Shown piece after piece: positions 30,475 through 40,663 of a stretch of DNA of 64,000 bases (within the stretch, counting starts at the first letter, position 1; each line of letters starts with the position of its first letter). Location of the stretch: positions 682,001 through 746,000 of the forward strand of contig NZ_CP115960.1 of assembly GCF_027941955.1 (NCBI RefSeq), in the 5' to 3' direction. Below the pieces are notes generated by a model. That model did not search any database. It was not told the DNA's origin and saw only the letters and a program-made list of their open reading frames with translations. Made by a program: the position numbers and the translations under genes. Origin of the DNA: Sphingomonas sp. 7/4-4. GTDB taxonomy: Bacteria; Pseudomonadota; Alphaproteobacteria; Sphingomonadales; Sphingomonadaceae.

Positions 30475-31632
30475 TGAAACGAGTCACGATCCTCGGTGCC
30501 ACCGGTTCGGTGGGCAGTTCGACGCTGGATCTGATCGAGCGCGCGCCCGAGAAGTTCGAAATCGTCGCGCTGACCGCCAACCGCGACGTCGAAAAGCTCG
30601 CCGCGGCGGCGATCCGCACCCGCGCACAGGTCGCCGTGGTCGCGGACGAGACGTGCCTCGAGCCGCTTCGCGAGGCGCTTGCGGGCAGCGGCGTCGAGGC
30701 GCGGGCAGGGGCCGAGGCGGTCTGCGAGGCCGCACGGATGGGCGCCGACTGGACGATGGCGGCGATCGTCGGGACCGCAGGGCTCAAGCCGGTGATGGCG
30801 GCGCTCGAGGCGGGCGGCACCGTCGCGCTCGCCAACAAGGAAGCGCTGGTTTCGGCAGGTGACGTCATGACGGCGGCGGCGCACGCGTATGCGACGACGC
30901 TGCTGCCGGTCGATTCCGAGCATAATGCCGTTTTCCAGTGCCTCGACCGCACTGCGCCGCGCAGCGTGCGGAAGATAATTCTTACCGCCAGCGGCGGGCC
31001 GTTCCGCGCCACGCCGATCGAGGCGATGCGCGCGATCACGCCCGCGCAGGCAGTGGCGCACCCCAATTGGTCGATGGGCGCGAAGATATCGGTCGATTCG
31101 GCGACGATGATGAACAAGGGGCTCGAGCTGATCGAAGCCTTCCATCTGTTCCCGGTGCGCGCGGACCAGCTCGACATCCTCGTCCACGCCCAGTCGGTGG
31201 TGCATTCGATGGTCGAATATGTCGACGGATCGGTGCTCGCCCAGCTCGGCACGCCCGATATGCGCACGCCGATCGCTTATGCGCTGGCCTGGCCCGAGCG
31301 GATGGCGACGCCGTGCGAAGCGCTCGATCTGGCACGGATCGGGCGGCTCGACTTCGAGGCGCCGGACCCGGCGCGCTTCCCTGCGCTGACGCTGGCACGC
31401 AATGCCCTTTCCGCGGGTGGGGCGCGGCCGGCGATTCTCAATGCCGCCAACGAGGTAGCCGTGGCGGCATTCCTCGGCGGGCGTGTGGGATTTCTTGAAA
31501 TTGCCGCAATCGTTGCCGATACGCTGGCGCGCTACGATCCGGCCGCCCCGGATCTCGCTGGATGCCGTGCTGGCGATCGATGCCGAAGCGCGGGCGTATG
31601 CGGGCGAGCGTGTGAAGGACTGCGTTCTTTGA
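30474..31632 (+). CDS. dxr: 1-deoxy-D-xylulose 5-phosphate reductoisomerase, one frameshift
   Basis: Converts DXP to MEP in the isoprenoid pathway that feeds uppS. The NADPH motif GATGSVGSSTLDLI (residue 8), the metal-binding VDSEHNAVFQCL (about residue 147) and NKGLELIEA with the second acidic ligands are present. At 31551-31557 GATCTCG stands for GATTCG; dropping one base gives DPAAPDSLDAVLAIDAEARA and the stop at 31632. ATG 30474 is coupled to the cdsA stop, and the corrected stop overlaps the TTG of rseP. Final length is about 385 residues, as expected. Confidence 0.93.
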
Positions 31633-32763
31633 TCGAGATCTCCCGGTATCCTCCTCACCGTCCTCGCGTTCGCGCTGGTGATCGGGCCCCTCGTTTTCCT
31701 GCACGAACTCGGACATTATCTGGCGGGCCGCTGGTTCGGCGTGAAGGCGGAGGAATTCTCGATCGGCTTCGGCCGCGAGATCGCCGGCATCACCGACAAG
31801 CGCGGCACGCGCTGGAAGTTCTGCTGGCTGCCGCTGGGCGGCTATGTCCGCTTCGCCGGCGACATGAACCCGGCGAGCCAGCCTTCGCCCGAATGGCTCT
31901 CGCTGCCTGCGCAGGAACGCGCGAAGACGTTCCAGGCCAAGCCGTTGTGGCAGCGCGCGATCATCGTCGCGGCGGGTCCGATCGCCAATTTCATCATCGC
32001 GATCCTGATTCTCGCCGCGTTCGCCTTCGCCTTTGGCCAGAACGGCACTTCATCGGTGGTCGGCGGCGTAACTCCGGGAAGCGCGGCTGCAGTGGCGGGG
32101 CTTCAGTCCGGCGACCGCATTACGTCGCTCGGCGGCCGTTCGGTCGACAGCTTCACCGACATGGTGAAATACACCCAGCTCCGCCCCAACGAGCCGGTGC
32201 ATATCGAATTCGAACGTGCCGGACGGACGCTGGAGACCGACGCCACGATCGGAGTGCGCGAAGAGCGCGACCGTTTCGGCAACCGCTTCAGGATCGGCGT
32301 GCTGGGCATCGCCAGCAGCGCGCCGGTAGTGAAGCCTGTCGGCTTGCTGGAGGCGCCGCTGGTCGGAATTCGCCAGACCGGCGACATCATCCAGATGACG
32401 GTCGACGGGCTGGGGCAGATCCTCACCGGCCGCCGCTCGATTTCCGAGCTCGGGGGCCCGCTCAAGATCGCACAGGTCTCGGGCGAGCGTCTCGCGCTGG
32501 GACCCATCGAGTTCGCATTCCTTATCGCGCTCATTTCGATTAATCTCGGATTCATCAACCTGTTGCCAGTTCCAGTGCTGGATGGCGGGCATCTTCTGTT
32601 CTACGCAGTCGAAGCCGTACGCCGCCGCCCGGTCGAGCCCCAGGTAATGGAATGGGCCTTCCGGGGTGGTCTGATCGCAATTCTGGCGCTGATGCTGCTG
32701 GTTACTTTCAACGATCTGGGCGGATATGGCGTCTGGAGAAATCTGGCCGGGTTGATCGGTTGA
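31629..32763 (+). CDS. rseP: RIP zinc metalloprotease RseP, one frameshift
   Basis: Inner-membrane site-2 protease that releases anti-sigma factors and clears signal peptides. The zinc motif HELGH lies in VFLHELGHYLAGRW, a PDZ domain is in the middle (GGVTPGSAAAVAGLQSGD), and NLLPVPVLDGGH gives the third ligand. The likely start is TTG 31629, coupled to dxr. Just after it, at 31635-31640, GAGATC stands for GAGTC; correction yields MIESPGILLTVLAFALVIG. The frame from 31678 onward is intact. Confidence 0.93.
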
Positions 32764-32839
32764 TGCGGTTAAGGCAGGGGCGGTTGTTCCGGCGTCGCGT
32801 GGGCAGCGGCATTACTCGAAATCCGACTTGGGGTGGGAT

Positions 32840-35644
32840 GTGACGATCAAGGCTAATCATTTCGGCGTACGCGCCACTGCGTTGCTTCTCGCGGGCACCA
32901 TGCTCTCGGGCCTCGCGCATGCGCAGACCGCCCCCGCCCAGACGCCGCCCGCACCCGCGCCGGCGACTCCTGTTCCGGCGACACCCGCGCCACAGGCTGC
33001 TACGCCTGCGCAGCAAGCCGCCGTGCCAGCTCCGCAGGCGGCGGCGCCTGCACCTGTGCCTGTGCAGCAGCCGCGCCCGATCTGCTCGCTGCGCGTCGAG
33101 GGTGCACAGCGCCTCGAGCCCGAGACGGTGCTGTCCTATACCCGCCTGCGCGCCGGCGACACGTACACCAACGAAACCGTCGATCAGGCGATCAAGGACC
33201 TGCTCGCCTCCGAACTGCTCGCCGACGTCGAGATCGGCGGTATCGAAACCGGCGATCTGGTGATCCGCATCCGCGAGAACCCGGTGATCAACCGGGTGAT
33301 CTACGAAGGCAACAAGCGGCTCAAGAACGACAAGATCCAGAAGGAAGTGAAGCTGGCGCCGCGCCAGATCTTCACGCGCACCGCGGTTCGCGCCGACGTC
33401 GCGCGCATCATCGAGCTCTATCGCCGCCAGGGCCGCTTCGCCGCGAACGTCGAGCCCAAGATGGTCAGTCTCGATCAGAATCGCGTCGACGTGGTGTTCG
33501 AGATCAACGAGGGACCAAAGTCGAAGGTCCGCCAGATCAACATCATCGGCAACGAAGTGTTCTCCGACGGCAAGCTGCGCGGCGAGATGGCGACCAAGAC
33601 CGCCAGCCTGATGCATCTGATGAGCTCGAACACGAGCTATGACCAGGATCGGCTGGCCTATGACCAGCAGAAGCTGCGCCAATTCTATCTGACCGAGGGC
33701 TATGCCGATTTCCGTGTGATCTCGGCGGTTGCCGAGCTGACGCCCGACAAGAAGGACTTCATCATCACCTATGTGGTGGAGGAAGGCCCGCGCTATAAAT
33801 TCGGTCCGGTCACCGTCGACAGCGCGATCCGCGATTTCGACGACAAGCGTCTCGCCACCGCGCTCGCGATCAAGGAAGGTCAATGGTATAACGCCAAGGC
33901 AGTCGAGGACACAATCGAGCAGCTGAGCGAGACCGCAGGCGCGTTCGGCTATGCCTTTGCCGACGTGCGGCCCGAATACCAGCGCGACCGCGAAAAGCTC
34001 GCCATGACGTTGAACTTCCACATCGGCGAGTCGAACCGCACCTATATCGAGCGGATCGACATCACGGGTAATCGCCAGACGCAGGACAAGGTGATCCGCC
34101 GCGAGTTCCGCGTGGCCGAAGGCGACGCGTTCAACACTTTCCTCGTCAAGCGCTCGCAGGATCGCATCAACTCGCTGGGCTATTTCCAGGATAAGTTCGA
34201 GGTCGAGCGCAAGGAAGGTTCGGCGCCCGACCGGATCGTGCTCGCCGCCAATGTCGAAGAGCGCCCGAACGGCGAACTGACGCTGTCAGCGGGCTTCTCG
34301 AGCCTCGAGCGTTTCATCCTCCAGGCCTCGATCCGCCAGCGCAATTTCCGCGGCATGGGCCAGACGGTGTCGGCGTCGGTCGATTATTCGAGCTATTCGA
34401 AGTCGGTCGAGCTGGGCTTCACCGAACCCTATCTGTTCGACACCAATATCGCGCTCGGTGGTACGGTGTTCCGGCAGGATTATAACGCGTTCAACTATAT
34501 CGGCAGCGATCGCAGCACGACCTACAGCCAGGTGGCGACCGGCTTCCAGCTCGTCGCCGGTCTGCCGCTCACCGAATATTGGACGCTGTCCGGCCGCTAC
34601 ACGCTGCGTCAGGACAATGTGACGCTCGACAAGTCGTCCTTCTACACCAACGGCGTCTGCGATCCGCTCAAGGCGGGCCGTTATTATTGCGAGGCGGTGG
34701 GCAATCGCATCACCTCGCTGGTCGGCGTTTCGCTGATCTATGACAGCCTCAACAGCCGCTTGCGTCCGACGCGTGGCCAGCGATTGAGCGTGGGTGCCGA
34801 TTTTGCCGGCCTTGGCGGCGAAGTAAGATATGCCCGCGCGCGTTTCGAAGGTGCCAAATACTGGAATGTCGGCAGCGGCTTCATCTTCTCGGTCACCGGC
34901 GAGGGCGGTTATATCCACAGCCTGGAGAAGACCAGGGCAGGCAGCGATCCGGTCCGCATCACCGATCGCTTCTATCTTGGCGAACCGCAATTCCGCGGCT
35001 TCGATATCCGCGGCGTCGGTCCGCGCGTGCAGCGCATCCAGCTGACCGGCGATCCGCTGGCGGCGGGCGGCAGCACTCAGGCGATGGTCGTCAGCGACGA
35101 CAACGTCACCGATGACGCACTGGGCGGAAAGGCATATTACCTCACCAAGGCCGAACTCGAGATCCCGCTGGGTGCGGGCGCGGCCGAGATGGGGCTGCGG
35201 CCGTCGATCTTCGTGATGGCCGGCAGCCTGTTCGGCATCACGCGTCCGGCCAAGACGATCGAGTTCGCCCAGGCGACCGATGGCAGCGGCAAGCCGCTGT
35301 TCAACAAGGACGGCTCGCCGACATTGCTGCCCAAGCAACAGGTCGATGCCTCCAATAATCCGCTTTATCTCGTACCGGGCACCAGCGCAGTGACGCCGTG
35401 CTCGGTCGGCTATGGTACGGCGCTCACCAATTGCGTGGGCACGTCGATCAACACCGCCGCTGTTATCCCGCCCTTCTATGAGCCTTTCGTGGGCGATACC
35501 GCCAAGCCGCGCATCTCGGTCGGCTTCGGCGTAAACTGGAATTCGCCGTTCGGCCCGCTGCGCATCGACATTGCGAAGGTGCTGGTGAAGGCGGACGGCG
35601 ACGACGACAAGCTTGTGACATTCAACGTAGGGACCCAGTTCTGA
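32840..35644 (+). CDS. bamA: Outer membrane protein assembly factor BamA
   Basis: A 934-residue outer-membrane insertase. A signal peptide ending near AHA-QTA is followed by a Pro/Ala-rich linker of about 50 residues, then five POTRA domains (from about residue 80 to 420), then the 16-strand barrel. The family barrel signature appears around VGVSLIYDSLNSRLRPTRG (about residue 635), and the protein ends in FNVGTQF, with the terminal Phe of outer-membrane proteins. GTG 32840 follows GGGGTGGG; TTG 32828 is less likely. It is coupled to ompH through TGATG. Confidence 0.96.
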   Translation: MTIKANHFGVRATALLLAGTMLSGLAHAQTAPAQTPPAPAPATPVPATPAPQAATPAQQAAVPAPQAAAPAPVPVQQPRPICSLRVEGAQRLEPETVLSYTRLRAGDTYTNETVDQAIKDLLASELLADVEIGGIETGDLVIRIRENPVINRVIYEGNKRLKNDKIQKEVKLAPRQIFTRTAVRADVARIIELYRRQGRFAANVEPKMVSLDQNRVDVVFEINEGPKSKVRQINIIGNEVFSDGKLRGEMATKTASLMHLMSSNTSYDQDRLAYDQQKLRQFYLTEGYADFRVISAVAELTPDKKDFIITYVVEEGPRYKFGPVTVDSAIRDFDDKRLATALAIKEGQWYNAKAVEDTIEQLSETAGAFGYAFADVRPEYQRDREKLAMTLNFHIGESNRTYIERIDITGNRQTQDKVIRREFRVAEGDAFNTFLVKRSQDRINSLGYFQDKFEVERKEGSAPDRIVLAANVEERPNGELTLSAGFSSLERFILQASIRQRNFRGMGQTVSASVDYSSYSKSVELGFTEPYLFDTNIALGGTVFRQDYNAFNYIGSDRSTTYSQVATGFQLVAGLPLTEYWTLSGRYTLRQDNVTLDKSSFYTNGVCDPLKAGRYYCEAVGNRITSLVGVSLIYDSLNSRLRPTRGQRLSVGADFAGLGGEVRYARARFEGAKYWNVGSGFIFSVTGEGGYIHSLEKTRAGSDPVRITDRFYLGEPQFRGFDIRGVGPRVQRIQLTGDPLAAGGSTQAMVVSDDNVTDDALGGKAYYLTKAELEIPLGAGAAEMGLRPSIFVMAGSLFGITRPAKTIEFAQATDGSGKPLFNKDGSPTLLPKQQVDASNNPLYLVPGTSAVTPCSVGYGTALTNCVGTSINTAAVIPPFYEPFVGDTAKPRISVGFGVNWNSPFGPLRIDIAKVLVKADGDDDKLVTFNVGTQF

Positions 35645-36399
35645 TGATTACGAAGAAAGCTATTCTCGCAGCGATGCTCGCCGCTCCCGCGGCGCTTGCC
35701 ATCGCGGCACCTGCAAATGCCCAGGTCGCGGGCATCGCTTATGCGAACCCGACCAGCGTCGTAGCCGCCTCCAAGGCGTTCGGCACCGCCAACCAGCAGA
35801 TCTCGACGACCTACAAAGCGGCGTTCGACCAGATGCAGCAGCGCCGCACCGCGCTCGACAACGAGCTCAAGCCGCTTGTCGCGCAGCTCGACGCCAACAA
35901 GGACGGCAAGGTCAGCGAGGAAGAAGGCAAGGCCGCGCAGACCGCCAAGAATCCGGCGATCGAGAAGATCCGCACCGCGCAGACCAATGCGCAGAACGAT
36001 CTCGGCCGCCTGAGCAACCCCGCCGCGCGCGCGGAACTGTTCGCGATCGAATCGATCCTGCGTCAGTATGAAGCGGCGCAGCTGCGCGTCGTGAACGCCC
36101 GCAAGATCAGCGTCGTGCTGTCGCCGGAAGTGTTCATGTACGCACCGGATTCGGCCAATATCAGCCAGGCGATCACTGCCGAGATCGACAAGGTCGCGCC
36201 GACCGTGAGCATCCAGCCGCCGGCCGATTGGCAGCCGTCGCGCGAGACGCTGGCGATCCAGCAACAGATCGCCCAGGCCGCCCAGCTCCAGGCCTATCAG
36301 CAGCAGGCGGCCGCGCAGCAGCCGCGTCCCGCTGCCGCTGGTGCCGCACCGGCAGCCACTGGCGCCACCCAGCCTGCCAAGCCGGCCGAGCCTCGGTGA
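35644..36399 (+). CDS. OmpH/Skp-family periplasmic chaperone with an EF-hand-like loop
   Basis: A 251-residue exported protein with a signal peptide ending at about ANAQ (residue 27). The next 150 residues have the helical, Gln/Ala-rich character of Skp, and the position after bamA is the normal one. Unusually, residues 83-94 ([12 protein letters not shown]) form a complete EF-hand calcium loop with acidic or Asn side chains at positions 1, 3, 5 and 12 and Gly at 6. The tail after residue 200 is Gln/Ala/Pro-rich. The frame is intact and overlaps bamA and fabZ by 1 and 4 bases. Confidence 0.88.
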   Translation: MITKKAILAAMLAAPAALAIAAPANAQVAGIAYANPTSVVAASKAFGTANQQISTTYKAAFDQMQQRRTALDNELKPLVAQLDANKDGKVSEEEGKAAQTAKNPAIEKIRTAQTNAQNDLGRLSNPAARAELFAIESILRQYEAAQLRVVNARKISVVLSPEVFMYAPDSANISQAITAEIDKVAPTVSIQPPADWQPSRETLAIQQQIAQAAQLQAYQQQAAAQQPRPAAAGAAPAATGATQPAKPAEPR

Positions 36400-36874
36400 G
36401 CGAGAACGACACCGGCAGCGTCTCCATCGGTCCGCGGGATATCCAGCGAGTGATGGCGGCGCTGCCGCATCGTTACCCGATGCTGCTGGTCGACCGCGTC
36501 GAGGAATTGATCCTCGATCAGCGCATCGTCGCGATCAAGGCGGTGTCGATGAACGAGGAATTCTTCCAGGGCATTTTCCCGGGCGTCCGATCATGCCCGG
36601 CGTGCTCCAGGTCGAGGCGCTGGCACAAGCGGCGGGCGTGCTCGCGGTCGAGAGCCTCGGTCTCGCCGGTTCGGGCAAGCTCGTCTATTTCATGTCGATC
36701 GACGGCGTGAAGTTCCGCAAACCGGTCGTGCCGGGCGTGCTGCTCCGCCTGGAGGTCGAATTCATTCAGAAGCGGTCGCGCGTGTGCAAGTTCGCCGGCA
36801 GGGCGTTGCTGGACGGCGAAGTCGCCACCGAATGCGAGTTCACCGCGATGATCGCGGACCCACCCAAAGCCTGA
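36396..36874 (+). CDS. fabZ: 3-hydroxyacyl-ACP dehydratase FabZ, one frameshift
   Basis: Dehydrates 3-hydroxyacyl-ACP in fatty acid synthesis. The catalytic His is in [14 protein letters not shown] and the catalytic Glu in [15 protein letters not shown]. The frame breaks at 36581-36586, where GGGCGTCC stands for GGGCCGTCC; adding the base gives [15 protein letters not shown] 36396 overlaps the ompH stop. Elsewhere fabZ sits among lpxD, lpxA and lpxB; here the next gene is rpmE. Confidence 0.93.
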
Positions 36875-36979
36875 TCGTCTTCACGCGCAGGGCAGGGAGG
36901 TTGCGTTGAGCGGCCCCTCTGCTAACCGCGCGCGTCCGCTGCCGGTCGGAAACCGGCGGCATTTCCAAGGAATTGACCC

Positions 36980-37209
36980 GTGAAAAAGACACCCATCCCG
37001 ATTACCACATGATCAAGGTGCAGATGACCGACGGCACCGTGTTCGAGACTCGCTCGACCTGGGGCAAGGAAGGCGATCTGATGACGCTCGACATCGATCC
37101 GCTCGCGCACCCCGCCTGGACCGGCGGCCGCGGCCAGATGCTGGATCAGGGCGGTCAGGTCGCGCGCTTCAACAAGCGCTTCGGCGGCCTCTCGCTCGGC
37201 AAGAAGTAA
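36980..37209 (+). CDS. rpmE: Large ribosomal subunit protein L31
   Basis: About 76 residues, with [20 protein letters not shown] and the ending [13 protein letters not shown] typical of L31. It has no cysteine, so it is the zinc-free form. AAGGA at 36967-36971 is ideally spaced from GTG 36980, giving VKKDTHPDY, provided a run of six A is restored where five are written (36983-36987). Without that correction the frame opens only at TTG 36973, two bases from the ribosome site, which I find less likely. Confidence 0.92.
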
Positions 37210-37215
37210 TCGCGC

Positions 37216-37231
37216 GCCGCCTGAAGGCGGC
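37216..37231 (+). terminator. Hairpin after rpmE
   Basis: GCCGCC-TGAA-GGCGGC is a perfect 6-base stem with a tetraloop, six bases behind the rpmE stop. No T-run follows, so it is a weak or Rho-assisted terminator. Confidence 0.45.
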
Positions 37232-37360
37232 CGCTTGCGAGATCATCGTCCCGGTGAACGCCGGATTTTGTTGACGGACCAAGGGGTTCGGGCAAGGTCC
37301 GGGGTTCGCCGGGATGTCCTTTTAACGCGCTGTTAGCCGGGCCGGCCTAGCCTTTGCGGC

Positions 37361-37690
37361 ATGGGATCGAGGTCCGCGCCCTTTGCTGCAGAATTCGAGC
37401 CTGCGGAGATCCTGGGCGAGCGCAAGAGCCTGCGGGCGCAAGTGTCGCTCGACGCCCGGATCGGTCGCGGAGGGCTCGACCGGGCATTGTGCAAGGTCGT
37501 CGATCTCTCGGTCAACGGCGTGCGACTCCAGACCTATTCCGAGCTACGGCCGGGCGTGACGATCTGGCTCGCGCTTCCCAGGATCGGGCGCTGCGCGGCC
37601 CGCGTCATCTGGGTGCATGATTTCGAGGCGGGGCTGGAGTTCGAGCGGCCGCTCGCACCCAAGGAGTTCGAAACACTTACGGCTGAATGA
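37361..37690 (+). CDS. Single-domain PilZ protein
   Basis: A 109-residue protein made of little more than one PilZ domain, the cyclic-di-GMP receptor fold. The RxxxR motif is RKSLR (about residue 22) and the second motif is DLSVNGVRL (about residue 49). The ligand controls motility, biofilm or polysaccharide output in this class; no partner is encoded beside it. ATG 37361 sits about 150 bases after rpmE and is probably its own transcription unit. Confidence 0.85.
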   Translation: MGSRSAPFAAEFEPAEILGERKSLRAQVSLDARIGRGGLDRALCKVVDLSVNGVRLQTYSELRPGVTIWLALPRIGRCAARVIWVHDFEAGLEFERPLAPKEFETLTAE

Positions 37691-37783
37691 AGGCTGGACG
37701 AGCCCGAATGAGCCCGAACCGGGTTGCGGCTCCCGGCAAACAGGGTCATGCTCCGGCAACTTCACTGCTTTGGGGAAACGGTG

Positions 37784-38266
37784 ATGCTGAAGGCTGTGGT
37801 CGCCTGCGTCATCCTCTGTGGGATTTCGTCACCGGTAGTTGCCGGCGAGCGAACTGGCGTCGCCAAGGCGCGTGCGAACATGCTCAAGGCCTCCGCCGCC
37901 CCGGGTCGCGATCCGTCCGCGCGTTTTCGAGCCGCCCCTCGGCCGTTCATGCTTCCTGCCAGCACTGCGCGGCTTCAGGCGCTGCCCAAGGCGGCGCTCC
38001 TCGCCGAGCAGTTGGTAAAGCGTACCGACGATGCATCGGAACCGGCGGCATGGGGACCGGGATCGACGCTGCCCGAAGTCACTGCCCGCGCCGGGGGCAG
38101 CTATGCCGTTTACGACGTGATGCGCGCACAACCGAGGCCGCGCCATCGTGAATCTGCCTTGAGCACTGCCCTCGTACTCAGGCTCGATGGCGAGGACGAC
38201 AGCCCCGCCTTCAGCGTCGGCGGTGGCGGCGTGGCGGCGGCGGTATGGCGCGCGGTTCCGAGGTAA
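37784..38266 (+). CDS. Exported protein of unknown function
   Basis: A 160-residue protein with an N-terminal signal peptide (MLKAVVACVILCGISSPVVAG), then an Arg/Ala/Pro-rich low-complexity chain without cysteines in the mature part. No domain recognised. ATG 37784 follows GGGGAAACG and puts the signal peptide first; the longer reading from 37724 adds 20 polar residues and is unlikely. Confidence 0.6.
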   Translation: MLKAVVACVILCGISSPVVAGERTGVAKARANMLKASAAPGRDPSARFRAAPRPFMLPASTARLQALPKAALLAEQLVKRTDDASEPAAWGPGSTLPEVTARAGGSYAVYDVMRAQPRPRHRESALSTALVLRLDGEDDSPAFSVGGGGVAAAVWRAVPR

Positions 38267-38435
38267 TCGCCCCAACCGACCGATTTCAGGCTTAATTTCG
38301 TTTCCATGGAACTTCCGCACAAGCGGACGGAACACTCGTTCAACGCTAGTTCCGCGCTGATCCGCTATTTGAATTGCATAGTTCGCTGTTGCTGCCAGCC
38401 GCATCGGTGATGCGGCAGTGCGCACGCGAGCGACC

Positions 38436-38564
38436 GGTTTTCGATCCGGGGAGGACGTTTCCCGGCCGCTAACGTGGCCGGGAGACGTTCAGGACGGGGG
38501 TTTCGGTCGCCTGTCGCGAAAACCAGAGCGGCCCCGGAAGCGATTCCGGGGCCGTTCTATTTTT
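38436..38564 (+). ncRNA. Candidate structured small RNA ending in an intrinsic terminator
   Basis: A closing stem pairs GGTTTTCG (38436-38443) with CGAAAACC (38517-38524). Inside is a 15-base stem (38455-38469 with 38474-38488, two G-U pairs) capped by TAAC. Directly after the closing stem is a canonical terminator with TTCTATTTTT. Three nested elements in a 316-base gap without a gene suggest a plus-strand small RNA. The 5' end and promoter are unknown; a GGAAC at about 38330 might belong to it. I cannot match it to a known family. Confidence 0.4.
38529..38564 (+). terminator. Intrinsic terminator, probably bidirectional
   Basis: An 11-base perfect stem (38529-38539 with 38544-38554) with a GCGA tetraloop is followed by TTCTATTTTT on the plus strand. 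On the minus strand the stem is followed by CTCTGGTTTT, so it can also end rpoD transcripts, whose stop lies 20 bases upstream. Confidence 0.8.
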
Positions 38565-38582
38565 CCGGCGATGCCCGTGACC

Positions 38583-40622
38583 TTACTGGTCGAGGAACGA
38601 CCGCATCTTCCGCGAACGGCTCGGATGCTTGAGCTTCCTGAGCGCCTTGGCCTCGATCTGACGGATGCGTTCGCGCGTGACCGAGAATTGCTGGCCGACT
38701 TCCTCGAGCGTGTGATCGGTGTTCATGCCGATGCCGAAGCGCATGCGCAGCACGCGCTCCTCACGCGGGGTGAGCGAAGCGAGGACGCGGGTGACCGTTT
38801 CCTTGAGGTTCGCCTGGATCGCCGCATCCACCGGGATGACGGCATTCTTGTCCTCGATGAAGTCGCCGAGGTGCGAATCCTCCTCGTCGCCGATCGGCGT
38901 TTCGAGGCTGATCGGCTCCTTGGCGATCTTCATCACCTTGCGGACCTTCTCCAGCGGCATGGAGAGGCGTTCGGCCATTTCCTCAGGCGTGGGCTCGCGG
39001 CCCTGCTCGTGGAGGAACTGGCGGCTGGTGCGGACCAGCTTGTTGATCGTCTCGATCATATGGACCGGAATACGGATCGTCCGCGCCTGGTCCGCGATCG
39101 AGCGCGTGATCGCCTGACGGATCCACCAGGTGGCGTAGGTCGAGAATTTGTAGCCGCGGCGATATTCGAACTTATCGACCGCCTTCATCAGGCCGATATT
39201 GCCCTCCTGGATCAGATCCAGGAACTGCAGGCCACGATTGGTGTACTTCTTCGCGATCGAGATCACGAGGCGGAGATTGGCTTCCACCATCTCTTTCTTG
39301 GCGATGCGCGCCTCGCGCTCGCCCTTCTGCACCATGTTGACGATGCGGCGGAACTCGGCGAGCGCCATGCCGGTCGCCTGGCTGATCTCGGAGACTTCGA
39401 CGCGAATGCGATCGACCGCCGCCGCCTCATTGGCGACGAAGGCGCCCCATTTCTTGTCGAGCTTCTCGACCGAGCCGAGCCACTGCTCGTCGAGCTCGTG
39501 GTTCACATAGCGATCGAGGAAGTCTTTCCGGGGCACCTTGTGGCGCTCGGCGAGGCGCAGCATCTGGCCGCCCAAAGCGGTCAGGCGCCGGTTGAAGCTG
39601 TAGAGCTGATCGACGAGATATTCGATCTTGGCGTTGTGGAACTGGACGCTCTCGACCTCGGCGGTCAGCTCCTCGCGCAGCTTGTGGTACTTGCGCTCCT
39701 CGGTCGCCGGCAGCTCGCCGCCCGCGGCCATCGCGTCGAGGCGGGCCTGCTGAACCTTGGAGAATTTCTTGTAGACCGACGTGATGTTGGCGAACTTCTC
39801 GAGCGCCTGCGGCTTGAGCGTCTCCTCCATCTGGGCGAGGCTGAGGGTATTGTCCTCTTCCTCGTCGTCCGAGATCCGCGGAGCGCGGCGCTCGGTCATC
39901 GAGTCCTCGTCCTCCTCCTCGGCGACTTCCTCGGGCTCTTCCTCTTCCTTGAACGACGCGCCGGCGGTCTTCTCGCTGATCTCGCCGTTATCGTCTTCCT
40001 CGGCGTTCTCGACCTGCTCGGCCGACGGTCCCTTGGAGAGCATCGCATCGAGATCGAGGATTTCGCGCAGCTGCATCGTGCCTTCGTTGAGCGCGTTCGA
40101 CCAGCCGATGATCGCATTGAAAGTGATCGGCGACTCGCAGAGTCCGAGGATCATCGTGTCGCGGCCGGCCTCGATGCGCTTGGCGATCGCGATCTCGCCT
40201 TCACGGCTGAGCAGCTCGACCGCGCCCATCTCGCGAAGATACATGCGGACGGGATCGTCGGTGCGATCGATCGTCTCCTTCTTCTTCGCGGCTTCGAAGG
40301 CAGGCGCCGAATCGTCGTTGCCATCGGCGGCATCGACTTCGTCCGGAGTATCGTCCTCGGCCTGATCGTCCTCGCCGCCTTCTTCGTTCTCGACGACGTT
40401 GATGCCCATGTCGTTGAGCGCCGACATCACGTCCTCGATCTGCTCCGAGGACATCTGGTCCTGCGGCAGCATCTCGTTCAATTGATCGACGGTGATGTAG
40501 CCGCGCTTCTTCGCACGGGCGACAAGCTTCTTGAGCGTGCCTTCGTTGAGATCGATCAGCGGAGCGTCACCCACGTCAATCGCCGTGTCTTCGCCGCTGC
40601 CGCCGCCATTAGCCTTCGCCAT
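38583..40622 (-). CDS. rpoD: RNA polymerase primary sigma factor RpoD
   Basis: The 679-residue housekeeping sigma factor. Region 1.1 lies at the N terminus, then region 1.2 ([12 protein letters not shown]), an acidic non-conserved region rich in Glu/Asp (about residues 200-260), region 2 ([25 protein letters not shown] and [13 protein letters not shown]), region 3 and region 4 ([20 protein letters not shown]). ATG 40622 gives the full region 1.1. It follows dnaG on the same strand, a conserved partner. The frame is intact through more than 2 kb. Confidence 0.98.
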   Translation of the reverse strand: MAKANGGGSGEDTAIDVGDAPLIDLNEGTLKKLVARAKKRGYITVDQLNEMLPQDQMSSEQIEDVMSALNDMGINVVENEEGGEDDQAEDDTPDEVDAADGNDDSAPAFEAAKKKETIDRTDDPVRMYLREMGAVELLSREGEIAIAKRIEAGRDTMILGLCESPITFNAIIGWSNALNEGTMQLREILDLDAMLSKGPSAEQVENAEEDDNGEISEKTAGASFKEEEEPEEVAEEEDEDSMTERRAPRISDDEEEDNTLSLAQMEETLKPQALEKFANITSVYKKFSKVQQARLDAMAAGGELPATEERKYHKLREELTAEVESVQFHNAKIEYLVDQLYSFNRRLTALGGQMLRLAERHKVPRKDFLDRYVNHELDEQWLGSVEKLDKKWGAFVANEAAAVDRIRVEVSEISQATGMALAEFRRIVNMVQKGEREARIAKKEMVEANLRLVISIAKKYTNRGLQFLDLIQEGNIGLMKAVDKFEYRRGYKFSTYATWWIRQAITRSIADQARTIRIPVHMIETINKLVRTSRQFLHEQGREPTPEEMAERLSMPLEKVRKVMKIAKEPISLETPIGDEEDSHLGDFIEDKNAVIPVDAAIQANLKETVTRVLASLTPREERVLRMRFGIGMNTDHTLEEVGQQFSVTRERIRQIEAKALRKLKHPSRSRKMRSFLDQ

Positions 40623-40663
40623 CAATAACCCTCGAAATCCAGATGGCGGCATTATACGCCGCC

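Noticed and set aside
36973..37209. TTG 36973 as the rpmE start
   Set aside because: Only two bases from the ribosome site; GTG 36980 has ideal spacing and gives the family N terminus after restoring one A.
38418..40628. 736-codon open frame antisense to rpoD
   Set aside because: Mirror of a highly conserved gene in GC-rich DNA; composition is Arg/Leu/Asp-rich with no domain.
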